43,615 nucleotides of DNA, taken from NCBI GenBank assembly GCA_023436175.1, contig JAEZKE010000035.1, positions 1-43,615 of the forward strand. Reading direction: 5' to 3'. The notes beneath the pieces were generated by a model. That model ran no database searches and was not told the DNA's origin. It was given only the letters and a program-made list of their open reading frames with translations. The DNA is from Methanobacteriota archaeon. GTDB taxonomy: Archaea; Methanobacteriota; Methanobacteria; Methanobacteriales; Methanobacteriaceae. Below are positions 15,807 through 24,385 of the stretch, in pieces (the stretch's first letter is position 1; every line of letters starts with the position of its first letter). A program made the translations under genes and the position numbers.

Positions 15807-16388
15807 ATGATTGAAATGGCGTGTAATATCCTGATAACGAACCTTACAGAAGCTGATGAAATCAGTAATGCCGTAACTCATAGAGATACAAGAGCTGACA
15901 AAGTAATTGTTTTATCAAGTAAACCTGTTGAAATATCTGAGATTGGTCAAATTCCAGTAGAACATATTGAAATGGATGAAAGTTTTGAAGGTTTTATTAA
16001 AATAATAACTCCTCTTTTTAAGGAAAATAAGGAATATTGCACAATTATAAAACCGGATGTATTTGGACTATACTTGCTGTGGAGTATATGTGAATTTAGA
16101 ACAATTAACCCTGTTAAAATTTATCCAGAAATGACTCAATTACCAATAATTAAAGGTAGGTTTTTTGGAGCCAAGAAAAAGAATATAATGAACTGGATTA
16201 AAGAAAATCCTGGAATTGAAAAAAGACTGGTTGTTGAAGAGTTTAAAAAACATACTAAAAAACAATCAGAAGGGCCTCTTTATCAGCATATTCAAGATCT
16301 CAGGTCAATGGGTTTAATTGAGGAAAAGAACAAGAATGAACTTTATGTTACTTCGTTGGGGTCTGATTTTATTGAGTTAATTAATTAA
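15807..16388 (+). CDS. Winged-helix regulator with CARF-like N-terminal domain
   Basis: The N-terminal 120 residues look Rossmann-like: NILITNLTEADEISNAV begins strand-loop-helix, DKVIVLSSKP is strand 2, and alternating strands follow. The C-terminal 70 residues form a winged helix (NIMNWIKENPGIEKRLVVEEF...LYQHIQDLRSMGLIEEKN). This two-part plan resembles Csa3 and related CARF-wHTH regulators that sense cyclic oligoadenylates, but the diagnostic CARF glycine-threonine motif is not evident, so the sensor part is tentative. The TATA box at 15778-15785 predicts a leaderless mRNA beginning at the ATG. It probably controls itself and the divergent gene through the adjacent palindrome. Confidence 0.6.
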   Translation: MIEMACNILITNLTEADEISNAVTHRDTRADKVIVLSSKPVEISEIGQIPVEHIEMDESFEGFIKIITPLFKENKEYCTIIKPDVFGLYLLWSICEFRTINPVKIYPEMTQLPIIKGRFFGAKKKNIMNWIKENPGIEKRLVVEEFKKHTKKQSEGPLYQHIQDLRSMGLIEEKNKNELYVTSLGSDFIELIN

Positions 16389-16617
16389 GGGTTTTTTCCA
16401 TGATTTTTAGAAGTATTAATTAAATTTAAGAAGTATTTGTTTAATTTTTATCTTTTTATAGCTAAAAAGAGTTATGATGTATATTTTTATATCTTGTGTG
16501 AATATATCTCGTTTGATATCATTTTACGAATTTATTTTGGTATTTTATTGGCAAGTAATATTATTATAATTAAACATCATAAATATTATTCATTAGGACG
16601 ATATGGAAGTGTAGAGA

Positions 16618-17481
16618 ATGAAGTCTGATCTGGAAAAAGAAGCAATTGATGATTGGAATTCTCTAGAATTTCAGGAATGGGCGATCAGCAGAGCGTTAGT
16701 TGATAAGTTTGAGGATCGTGTATATGACTTGAGAAAATATGGTTTCAGTTTCATAACAGCACTTTTAACTGCTCAAGCTATTTTGGTACCTAGTAGTATA
16801 TTTACAGGACCTGATAACGCACCATTACCTGATGGTATTAAAGCCGCTGTATTTGGAGTTACTCTTTTGTTAATCCTTACGGTGTTGTTATTTGAGAAAA
16901 GCTATCGATTATTACAAAGAGCTGCAGAACAACGGACTAAAGTCCTTGAGGCACGTCTTAATCTAGAACTTATTGAGAAAATTTCGTATCAATATAATTT
17001 TAGGAATGTATGGTGTTATAAACTTTTCATATATGTATTTTTAATAGCTGCAACAATTATACTTGCTTATTTTATTATTCCTAATCACTATTATGCATTA
17101 ATTTTGGCCATACTTTCATATTTAGGATTATTATCAATTGAAATCTCAATACATTTAAAACCACATTTAAATAAAAGTGAGCCCGGAGATGATTGGACTA
17201 TAGATAAAGTTGAATGTCAACAAGGAGAAAAAGTTGGAATTACTTTGACAAACTTTAATGAAAAAGAGAGGATCCTCCACAGTGATGATGTAATATGTAA
17301 AATAAAAGATAAAGATGGATATCATGTTCTTAGTAAATTGGCAGGTGCGAAAATTGAAATTCCAGTTGCACATAATTATACTTGGTTATTAGATACTACT
17401 AACTTGAAGGAAGGAATATATCAAATAATAGTGGAAGATAAATATCCTCTTAAAAGGAAAATTAGAATAATAAATGAATAA
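16618..17481 (+). CDS. Four-helix membrane protein with C-terminal beta domain
   Basis: This 287-residue protein is not assigned to a family. Hydrophobic helices lie at about residues 43-62 (FSFITALLTAQAILVPSSIF), 75-93, 137-157 and 160-178; between helices 2 and 3 is a long amphipathic helix (RLLQRAAEQRTKVLEARLNL). The last 90 residues are a soluble beta-rich domain starting DDWTIDKVECQQGEKVGITL, ending with an Ig-like strand pattern. There is no signal peptide. The plan recalls small membrane effectors of defence systems (for example SLATT-type), but I see no diagnostic motif. It lies downstream of the winged-helix gene by 229 bp of AT-rich DNA. Confidence 0.65.
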   Translation: MKSDLEKEAIDDWNSLEFQEWAISRALVDKFEDRVYDLRKYGFSFITALLTAQAILVPSSIFTGPDNAPLPDGIKAAVFGVTLLLILTVLLFEKSYRLLQRAAEQRTKVLEARLNLELIEKISYQYNFRNVWCYKLFIYVFLIAATIILAYFIIPNHYYALILAILSYLGLLSIEISIHLKPHLNKSEPGDDWTIDKVECQQGEKVGITLTNFNEKERILHSDDVICKIKDKDGYHVLSKLAGAKIEIPVAHNYTWLLDTTNLKEGIYQIIVEDKYPLKRKIRIINE

Positions 17482-17932
17482 TACCTTTTATTTTCCTGAA
17501 TAAATTGTATATCTTGTGAAATATCACAATAAAATCTGGTTCAAAGATACTTAAAACACATTTAATAATTTTGGCAAGAAGCGATGGAATATCTCAAGGA
17601 TAAAGCGTTTAAAGAATATAGATATGGCTGTTCAGGGCTTGGAAAAAAACTATCTGAACTTATTTTAATTATGTATGAGTGTATTGAAAACCAAAAGAAA
17701 CAAGAATGATCCTTGTTTCATTGGAATTTTTTGAAATTTTTCAAACAGGGCGTAATATAAAGGATTTAAGTCATGAATGTTCACTAAATGACGAATTAAG
17801 CGATATAATCATTAGTAATGCTAATTTTCACGTTTTTACTGCTTTTTTACTAATCAAAATCATCTATACAAATCAACATCTCAATGTATTAATACAATAA
17901 TTTAAAAATTTAATACATAGCGTGGTGGTTAG
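17482..17932. other. Gap with two short open frames of doubtful reality
   Basis: A 41-codon frame (17584-17709, MEYLKDKAFKEYRYGC...) ends in an ATGA overlap with a 64-codon frame (17706-17900, ending NQHLNVLIQ). Neither has a good ribosome binding site or a recognisable family; they may be gene remnants. The rest is AT-rich. Confidence 0.3.
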
Positions 17933-19579
17933 ATGGTTAATGACGGCATGACTGCAGGGTATGATATTGTTGTTGAACTGGATAATGGATTTTTGAACAG
18001 GTTAATTGCAGCAGCTTTCTATACAACAGGATCTATGAGGTTTTACGGGACTATGGATTTGCCTGAGATATTTTCAGAAGATCTAGAAATTGGAGCGGTA
18101 TCTTCAGCAGTATCTGCAGCGGTATCTGGATCTACAGAAGTAGAATATGATGTTCGTGTAAATAAGCCTCCACAAGTGTACGCTTTTAAAGATAATTTAA
18201 TTCAAATAGTAACTAATTTAGACATATCTTTAACTGCTCTAGGAGGTGTAGAGGTTGATTTGGATTCCACTGTGTTTGCAGATTTAGAGATAAATTTTGA
18301 GAGTAATGAAGTGTTAATATACCCTAAGGATGCAGAAATTGGCAGGGTATCCATTAAAGACGAACCTGAATTTTCCAGAAATATGATCAATCAATTTATC
18401 AAGGTAATTGGGGAAATAATAAAGGTAAATTTACTTGAAAAATATGAAAAAATCAGGTTACCAGTTGCGTCTTTCTCTACTCCCTTGCCTGCTTCACCTG
18501 ATTTACTTGCTATGCCTGCAGGTAAAGATGAAGCAGCCATAACCATTGGTGAGCCAGAAGAAATTGGAAAAGGGTTTAATTTAGCCGTTGAAAACTTAAA
18601 AACACTAAGCGGAGAAGAAATTGCTGTTTGTATGAATCTAATGGGATATACTGGTGGAGATATAACAAAGATTTCAGATTTCAGCAATGGAAATGATATA
18701 GCTATAGGTATCTCTGAAGAAGGTATGCACAGAGTCTTTAAATTCTGGTGGGAAAATACAGCTTATCCCAAATATAATGAAATAAATGGAACATATTCAG
18801 TGCCTTTAGACCTTATCAATACACTGACGGATATGGCGGAATTAGGTTCAGAACTATTTACTCTGGGTTTTGTAAGGGGAAAATGGGATATTCAAGAAAT
18901 TAGTTTTAATTACCGCGCTAAAGTATCGATTGATGAAATGCCCGATTTTAACCTCTTGGGAGATAATAAAATTGCTTTTACCTTTAAAGGCATGAGGTTA
19001 AGTGCACATGCAGATTTAATATATAGAATTATATCCGAAGTGGCCGTTGATACATCTAATTGGATTCCAGATTGGGCAACTCCCTGGAAAGATGGTGTTA
19101 CAATAGATACATATTTTAAAAATATAGACCTGTTTGACGGCGAAATTGGTATTGATGTTAAAAAGGCGGAGGGAAAGGTTTATCTCGATAATAGGAATAG
19201 GCTTATGGCTAAAATTGAAGATTTAGACATAGATTTCGACTTAGGGTGGGACCTTCCAGAAGCAGTGTTAAACTGGATAGTTGAGTTTACAGGCGAAATT
19301 TTAGCAGCTGAACTTCCTGCATTTCCACTCTCTTCAACTCTTATTGCCAAAGACGTACCAGATTTAAAACTTAATTTTGAAACTGATATAAAGAAATTAG
19401 TGATAAACGATGTTGAAGCTGTTATTGGGGCAGATCTTGAAATTAAAGAGAGGGCAAGAGCGGTTTCTAATCCCATATTTGTAGCTAATATTGATCCTGA
19501 TTCTTTAGAGGTACATAGAATTTCTTCGGAATATGTCCGGAGAATATTGGAAGTAATGAAGGTGGTTATCATGTCTTAG
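17933..19579 (+). CDS. Probable tandem TULIP (BPI-like) lipid-binding protein
   Basis: This 548-residue soluble protein has no signal peptide or membrane helix. It appears to be two copies of one fold: each half opens with a strand plus amphipathic helix (YDIVVELDNGFLNRLIAAAF at about 10-29; DIAIGISEEGMHRVFKFWW at about 255-273), continues as long alternating beta strands, and has a late amphipathic helix running into a proline-containing strand (NMINQFIKVIGEIIK...IRLPVA at about 150-178; AVLNWIVEFTGEILAAELPA at about 444-463). That layout is typical of the BPI/LBP/Takeout (TULIP) superfamily, which binds lipids in a tubular cavity; clostridial P47/OrfX proteins are prokaryotic examples. This is a structural inference, not a search result. 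It has GTGGTGG before the start. Confidence 0.6.
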   Translation: MVNDGMTAGYDIVVELDNGFLNRLIAAAFYTTGSMRFYGTMDLPEIFSEDLEIGAVSSAVSAAVSGSTEVEYDVRVNKPPQVYAFKDNLIQIVTNLDISLTALGGVEVDLDSTVFADLEINFESNEVLIYPKDAEIGRVSIKDEPEFSRNMINQFIKVIGEIIKVNLLEKYEKIRLPVASFSTPLPASPDLLAMPAGKDEAAITIGEPEEIGKGFNLAVENLKTLSGEEIAVCMNLMGYTGGDITKISDFSNGNDIAIGISEEGMHRVFKFWWENTAYPKYNEINGTYSVPLDLINTLTDMAELGSELFTLGFVRGKWDIQEISFNYRAKVSIDEMPDFNLLGDNKIAFTFKGMRLSAHADLIYRIISEVAVDTSNWIPDWATPWKDGVTIDTYFKNIDLFDGEIGIDVKKAEGKVYLDNRNRLMAKIEDLDIDFDLGWDLPEAVLNWIVEFTGEILAAELPAFPLSSTLIAKDVPDLKLNFETDIKKLVINDVEAVIGADLEIKERARAVSNPIFVANIDPDSLEVHRISSEYVRRILEVMKVVIMS

Positions 19580-19723
19580 CTTTTAAAAACCCGGAAAAAT
19601 GATAAATGTCTTTATTTTTTAAAATTAATTTAACATCATTACATTTTCTACATAACTTGTTTTTTAACAATCAAAGATGGGGAGTTTTCCCTTAAAATCT
19701 GATTGCCCTGTAATTATGTTTTT

Positions 19724-20038
19724 CTATCTCTTATAGGGTGTTGGTACTGGTGGTGAAGTGGTGCAGACTCTTTTAAATACGGTTAAAACATGCTGCTCAT
19801 TTGAGGTAATTCTATAAAGTGGCGGCGGATAATGATACATAATCCACATTCTCCACCATATTGGGGTCGGTATGGGGGTATTAATCGTTTTAATTGGATC
19901 CCAAGAACAGAATAGATGCTTTGGGCTGTGGACAGCTGGCCCTTGTGCGGTATGTGTAACTGGAGCTGCTGATACTGCAGTTGAAAGCCCTGCTGCTGCT
20001 ATAAAAATCAGTAAGAGAACACTTAATTGTTTTTTCAT
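19724..20038 (-). CDS. Small secreted proline-rich protein
   Basis: The 104-residue precursor has a textbook signal peptide: MKK, hydrophobic core LSVLLLIFIAAAGLSTAV and a SAAPV-type cleavage region near residue 25. The mature part is rich in Pro, Trp, Tyr and His (TPIPTPIWWRMWIMYHYPPP) with two cysteines (FCSW, RVCTT) that could form a disulphide. No family is recognised. The ribosome binding site GGAGGTG (20046-20052), seven bases before the ATG, is one of the strongest in the window, supporting real expression. Its product would be outside the membrane, in the pseudomurein layer. Confidence 0.75.
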   Translation of the reverse strand: MKKQLSVLLLIFIAAAGLSTAVSAAPVTHTAQGPAVHSPKHLFCSWDPIKTINTPIPTPIWWRMWIMYHYPPPLYRITSNEQHVLTVFKRVCTTSPPVPTPYKR

Positions 20039-20199
20039 AAATTTACACCTCCACGTTGTATTATTTAATACAGATCTAAAAATCCGTGTTAGAAAATCTA
20101 TGTCAATAATGTAATAATAAATTTTTTATCAATATTAATTGTGCAATTAAAAAACGAATAAACCTGTAACAGGAACATTACGGCCTTTTATGAATACTA

Positions 20200-20590
20200 T
20201 CGAAACTCTGTTTCGATGTTTACGAAGCTACGCTTCGTAACCGTGAAAATTGAAAATCCCTCAAAATCTTTGATTTTGGGGCAGAAAAAATCAAAGATTT
20301 TTTCATGCTTCGATTTTCAAACTCGCAAATGAAATTTGCGAGAATTACGAATTGAAAATTCGTAAACTCAAAACTTTTCAGTTTTGAGAATTGAAAATTT
20401 TCACATGTTTGAAAAACTTTCAGTTTTTCAACCGCAAAAACCTTGGTTTTTGCAGGTCGGAGGAAATGTAATTTTCTCGACCCCGAATGCTCCGCATTCG
20501 AGGGCCCCAAAAATCAAAGCCAGCGAAAATTGAAAATTTTCATGGCGTCAAAATTCTGCGAATTTTGACAGATTTTCGAGGGCTTTCGAA
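20200..20590. repeat. Hairpin array 3: about fourteen consecutive palindromes
   Basis: Successive perfect stems include TTACGAAGC/GCTTCGTAA (20220-20240, loop TAC), GAAAAAATC/GATTTTTTC (loop AAA), CTCGCAAAT/ATTTGCGAG (loop GAA), TTACGAATT/AATTCGTAA (loop GAA), CTCAAAACT/AGTTTTGAG (loop TTTC), TTGAAAAACT/AGTTTTTCAA (loop TTC), GCAAAAACC/GGTTTTTGC (loop TT), CGAATGC/GCATTCG (loop TCC), GAAAATT/AATTTTC (loop GAA) and GTCAAAATT/AATTTTGAC (loop CTGCG). Gaps between stems are only a few bases. GGTCG...CGACC encloses one unit. An apparent minus-strand frame across it is made of these palindromes and is not a gene. Confidence 0.88.
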
Positions 20591-20669
20591 ACTCTGATAA
20601 TATAAATAAAATAACGTTCAAAATTATTAATTGAATTAAATCATAAAACACGTTTAAGGGGCGAGTGAT

Positions 20670-20810
20670 ATGGTTAAAAAATTGGCAATATGTGATGAAT
20701 GTGATTATAAAGGCGTTGCAAATGTAATTGAAATGGAAGACAGCGACGATAAATACTGGGACTGTCCAAACTGTAACAAGCGGCATATAAACGAAGGCAC
20801 TGTTATTTAA
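20670..20810 (+). CDS. Small zinc-ribbon protein, 46 aa
   Basis: It begins MVKKLAICDECDYKG and ends HINEGTVI. Two knuckles, CDEC and CPNC, separated by 25 residues that include the acidic EMEDSDDKYWD, form a typical zinc ribbon as in small archaeal nucleic-acid or redox accessory proteins. Function is unknown. The upstream GGGGCGAGTGAT places a GTGAT element directly before the ATG, as at other genes in this window. It lies 80 bp after hairpin array 3. Confidence 0.75.
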   Translation: MVKKLAICDECDYKGVANVIEMEDSDDKYWDCPNCNKRHINEGTVI

Positions 20811-20920
20811 AAAGAAAGTAGTTGCTAGGCATTTTGACCTTAAAATTAAAAGTTTGCAGTGTGATTTCCAAAACCTATTAAAATTGCTTTTTTTATAAAA
20901 TAGAAAAAATTGTTGGCGGC

Positions 20921-21094
20921 TCATTTGTTTATAAATTTAAAAAATATAATCAGATACACTAAAAAAATTCCGATATTAAAAAATAGCCTTTCCCAGAATA
21001 GATGCCTAAGAAATAGTAAATCTACAGCAAATAGAATAATAACAAAGATTATTATGGATGCTATATTCTTGGTTGTTGGTTTAACATTTTTCAT
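20921..21094 (-). CDS. Two-helix membrane micro-protein, copy 1
   Basis: This 57-residue protein (MKNVKPTTKN...) has two hydrophobic helices, IASIIIFVIILFAVDLLFL and FFNIGIFLVYLIIFF, joined by the loop RHLFWERL. A second copy at 28422-28586 shares DxLFLRxLFWxRLxxNIxIxLVYLxIFxK, so the frame is under protein-level conservation; a longer plus-strand frame here is a shadow. The function is unknown, perhaps a subunit or regulator of a membrane complex. It lies 125 bp downstream of gshB on the same strand. Confidence 0.7.
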   Translation of the reverse strand: MKNVKPTTKNIASIIIFVIILFAVDLLFLRHLFWERLFFNIGIFLVYLIIFFKFINK

Positions 21095-21219
21095 ATTTTT
21101 TTATAGCTTGTTGAACATTGTATTTAATTTCATTGGCAATATCTAAAGTTATCTTTTTGTGATATTCTGTATTACTGTATATGAGTTACAAATCACATTA
21201 ATTTAACTCTGTTTTACAA

Positions 21220-22206
21220 TTAAAATCCTAGTAGATCAAGTACTTTCTTCTCAACATGTCTGTTCTGGCCGTTATATGGGAAGTTGTGCGGATACAGCAC
21301 TGGATTGAAATTCAGTTCGATGATGCTGTGGTTGTTTTTACGGGGTTCTGCGTTTACATCCTGGATGATCATGTCCACCCCGCAGATTTTTGCATCTACT
21401 GCCTTTGACGCGTCTACGGCAATTTTTTTATACTGATCATCTATATTATCAGTAAAATCGATGCTGTCGCCGCCTGTACTGATATTGGAATTCTCCCTGA
21501 GATATACGATTTCCCCATCATTTGGAACGTAAGATATATCTTTATTTTGAGAAGACAGATTATTTTCTTCTATGGAACCTATGTTAATCTTTTCAAGAGG
21601 GGTTATATGTCCTTTACCCCTCATTGGGTTCTTATTTTTTTCATCAACTAATTCTTTAATGTTGTGCATTCCATCCCCCACAACATTTGCAGGAACTCTG
21701 TGCATTACTGCCGCGACTTCATCATCGATTACTAAAAATCTATATTCTTTGCCGGGTATGAATTCTTCAATTAAAATATGGTTATCATAGCTTAATGCTT
21801 CTTTAACCGCCATTATATAATCTTCTTTTGATTTTAATCCTTTCAGTATTGAAACTCCTTCTCCAAAATTGGTGGATTTAGGTTTTATCACAATATCTTT
21901 ACTTATAAAGTCAGGATATTTGCTTAAAGATTCATCTATGTGGTTTACTGTTATACCTGAAGGTACATTGATGCCATGTTCTTTGAGAATTAACTTGGTT
22001 ATTTCCTTGTTTTCCATGATTAAGGCAACTATATATGTATCTGCAGATGTTTTTGTTGCCTGCTTAATGTATTCGACTCGCCTACCTTTTTTTAGACGAA
22101 TGAAGTTATCATCCTCATCAAGTATTTCAACTTCAATATTTCTTTTTAAAGCTTCTTTTATGATAATTTGAGTTGAAAGTTCAAGTTGTTTGTAGTTTGT
22201 TATCAT
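21220..22206 (-). CDS. gshB: ATP-grasp glutathione synthetase (GshF C-terminal type)
   Basis: The protein corresponds to the C-terminal ATP-grasp half of bifunctional GshF: LELSTQIIIKEALKRNIEVE at the N terminus, ATP-grasp lid and phosphate-binding region VIKPKSTNFGEGV (about residues 120-132), the IEEFIPGKEYRFLVID strand, and the metal/ATP site ending in ELNFNPVLYPHNFP. It would add glycine to gamma-glutamylcysteine. Start choice: ATG at 22206 has GAGG six bases upstream; the longer start at 22245 overlaps the gshA stop by 8 bp and is also possible. It is co-transcribed after gshA. The substrate could also be another amino acid, since related ATP-grasp enzymes vary. Confidence 0.82.
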   Translation of the reverse strand: MITNYKQLELSTQIIIKEALKRNIEVEILDEDDNFIRLKKGRRVEYIKQATKTSADTYIVALIMENKEITKLILKEHGINVPSGITVNHIDESLSKYPDFISKDIVIKPKSTNFGEGVSILKGLKSKEDYIMAVKEALSYDNHILIEEFIPGKEYRFLVIDDEVAAVMHRVPANVVGDGMHNIKELVDEKNKNPMRGKGHITPLEKINIGSIEENNLSSQNKDISYVPNDGEIVYLRENSNISTGGDSIDFTDNIDDQYKKIAVDASKAVDAKICGVDMIIQDVNAEPRKNNHSIIELNFNPVLYPHNFPYNGQNRHVEKKVLDLLGF

Positions 22207-22237
22207 AATTTGCCTCTCATATATGTTGTAATCAAAA

Positions 22238-23692
22238 TTAGCCATGACTCGCTATATTTGAATTATTTTTAGCATATCTTATCCCAAATTCTAAAAGATC
22301 TTCATCATTTTCTTCCATTTCTACTTTAATCCTTTCAGAAGGTAATAATGATATATCAAAAAGTTTTCGACGCTCTTCTTCTACACTTGCACGGTATTTA
22401 TTATTTTCAGAATCTCTATCCATCAAATCTGCTATGGTTTGGAGTTTTTCAAATATCTCTTCTCCCCATGATTTCAGGCTAATTTCACTACCATCATATT
22501 TTTTAAGCCTTAAACCTTCTTTCCTTCCAATGAGTGAAACCAGATGGTGGTTTAAGTTTATTCTGGCATACTCATCGTCAGTGATGGGGGAACTTTCCTC
22601 AAACAGGCAGAAGTGCATGAAAACCTGAAGGAAATTCATCTGTTCAACACTTAAACCCAGCTCCTCAAATGGATTTAAATCTAAAATCCGTACCTCCACA
22701 TATTCTACACCTCTTTCCTCCAGTGCATCTAGAGGAGTTTCCCCTTCGCAAATAGGCTGCTTCAGTCGAATTGAAGAGTAAAATTCGCTTTCTTTTTGTA
22801 AAATATTTTCGTTGAGTTGTATTTGAGAACCGTTCCTGTAAATGCCCATTTTTGAAAATTTTTCATCCTTAGTTGACAGCATCTTACGGAGCTTTGTAGA
22901 GTATTCCTCTAAACTATTGAAGTACATATCTTCATTTTGACTGCTATTTGAATAGCCAAATCTGCTTACACGTAGAGATGTTGCACATTGGATGCAGTTT
23001 TCAATAATATCTTCATAATTAGGACAACATTTTTGAATTAGCATAAGCTCCTTTTTTATAACTGGATAGTAAGTGGGATGGCAGAATGGCGACGCGCCAA
23101 AAAGATAAATTAAGATCCAGCTGTAGCGCAGGAAGTTTCTTGCAAGTCCAAAATGTATTTCATCAGTAAATAAACGTTTATCTTTTTTATTTCCGAATTT
23201 TTCATATAAATAATTAATCATTTCCTCGCTAAAGGAAAAATTGTAGTGAATTCCAGATATCATCTGCATTTTTTTGCCGTATCGGAGTGCAAGCCCTTTT
23301 CGATATATTTCCATATCTTCAGAACCAGGAAAACATGCAATGGGAATGCGCTCTTCGTTTGGAAGCTTGGGGGGCATACTGAGCGGCCATAATAGCTCGT
23401 CACCTATACCTCTTTCAACCTCAAGGTTTATCGTGTTTAATGATTCATACGCTTCTTCAGCTGAATTAAAGGGTTTTGTTATCATCTCAATCTGACTTTC
23501 AGAAAAGTCATTGGTAATATTTGGATTTTTGGTTTTATCCCCAAATAAGGGGGGATGTGGTGTTAAAGCAAGATCGCCAGTGGAGATGATCCTTTGGCAC
23601 TCTTTTTCTAGGCCAAAATTGCCTTCTACTAATAATTTTCCTTTATTGTCCTTTAGGAAAGATTTTGATATTTCTGAAAAATCCCAGCTCAT
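22238..23692 (-). CDS. gshA: Glutamate-cysteine ligase (GshF N-terminal type)
   Basis: The 484-residue gamma-glutamylcysteine synthetase resembles the N-terminal half of GshF and the GshA type 1 family. Typical elements are LVEGNFGLEKECQRI (about residues 19-33, Glu-binding start), SQIEMITKPF (about 64), ISGIHYNFSF (about 140-149), SLRVSRFGYSN, and VEYVEVRILDLNPFEELG (about 330-347). It catalyses ATP-dependent ligation of glutamate and cysteine in the cytosol, the first step of glutathione synthesis. GAGG precedes the ATG by five bases. It is the first gene of the operon with gshB. Glutathione synthesis is not a standard trait of methanogens, so acquisition from bacteria is likely; codon use was not measured. 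Confidence 0.88.
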   Translation of the reverse strand: MSWDFSEISKSFLKDNKGKLLVEGNFGLEKECQRIISTGDLALTPHPPLFGDKTKNPNITNDFSESQIEMITKPFNSAEEAYESLNTINLEVERGIGDELLWPLSMPPKLPNEERIPIACFPGSEDMEIYRKGLALRYGKKMQMISGIHYNFSFSEEMINYLYEKFGNKKDKRLFTDEIHFGLARNFLRYSWILIYLFGASPFCHPTYYPVIKKELMLIQKCCPNYEDIIENCIQCATSLRVSRFGYSNSSQNEDMYFNSLEEYSTKLRKMLSTKDEKFSKMGIYRNGSQIQLNENILQKESEFYSSIRLKQPICEGETPLDALEERGVEYVEVRILDLNPFEELGLSVEQMNFLQVFMHFCLFEESSPITDDEYARINLNHHLVSLIGRKEGLRLKKYDGSEISLKSWGEEIFEKLQTIADLMDRDSENNKYRASVEEERRKLFDISLLPSERIKVEMEENDEDLLEFGIRYAKNNSNIASHG

Positions 23693-24385
23693 AAAATCCT
23701 CTTTTTCATTTTATCAGCAATTAGTTATGATTTAAAAAACTGTAAAAACTCTCTTATCTATTTACTACTATTAATATGTTCGTTAAATGATTGCTGAAAT
23801 CTGATCTGTATTTTATTAACGCTCATATCCATGATCTTGCATGGTTTATGCATTTTCATATTAATTGTCTTGGTTAATTTAAGTTAAACGTGTTTAAAAA
23901 ATTTTAATTTATTTAATCAATGATTTACCTAATTATAGCACTAACATTAACACAAAATTCAAGATGTGAATATTTTTTAAAATACTGTTTCATAAAAATA
24001 ATTTAGAATTTATTTATTTTATTGTATTAATGAAAAAATATATATAAACTTAACGATAGTTATAATAAATAATATGGTATCTGAAATATTGATTGGATGA
24101 ATTTCCCATATAAACCGCATGAATGTCATTAATTTGATAAAAATTGCTGAAGGGGTTAAATACTAATATTGGGCTAACATAAAATGTTTGGAAAAGATAA
24201 GAAGACATTAACGTGTATGTTATTGATTATGATGTTAGTATCAATACCTGAAATTAAGGATCTTTTTTGATGTATTAAATTTATAGAATATACACCAAAT
24301 TTAACTACAAATAAAAGAGAATATGTTTAATCAATATGATTATTTTCAATAATTTTTAAATAAAATAAAAAAAAATGGAATTAAG
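23693..24385. other. AT-rich 690-bp gap without a convincing gene
   Basis: Contains the gshA promoter region (T-rich TATA-like TTTTTTAAATCA about 23731-23741 on the minus strand) and a 28-codon hydrophobic frame (24184-24270) that may be a remnant of a membrane protein. No repeats or RNA structure were recognised. Confidence 0.4.

Noticed and set aside
16437..16628. 63-codon hydrophobic protein before the membrane protein gene
   Set aside because: No ribosome binding site, very AT-rich composition, and overlap with the start of the next gene; probably chance.
20200..20590. CRISPR array
   Set aside because: The units are palindromes with different sequences; there is no constant direct repeat, no uniform spacer length and no cas gene nearby.
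20220..20924. Two minus-strand coding frames of 96 and 136 codons across hairpin array 3 and the zinc-ribbon gene
   Set aside because: Their translations come from palindromic DNA or lie antisense to the 46-codon zinc-ribbon gene, which has a clear double CxxC motif.
20910..21146. Plus-strand 78-codon protein
   Set aside because: The opposite strand encodes the two-helix micro-protein conserved at 28422-28586; the plus frame is its shadow.
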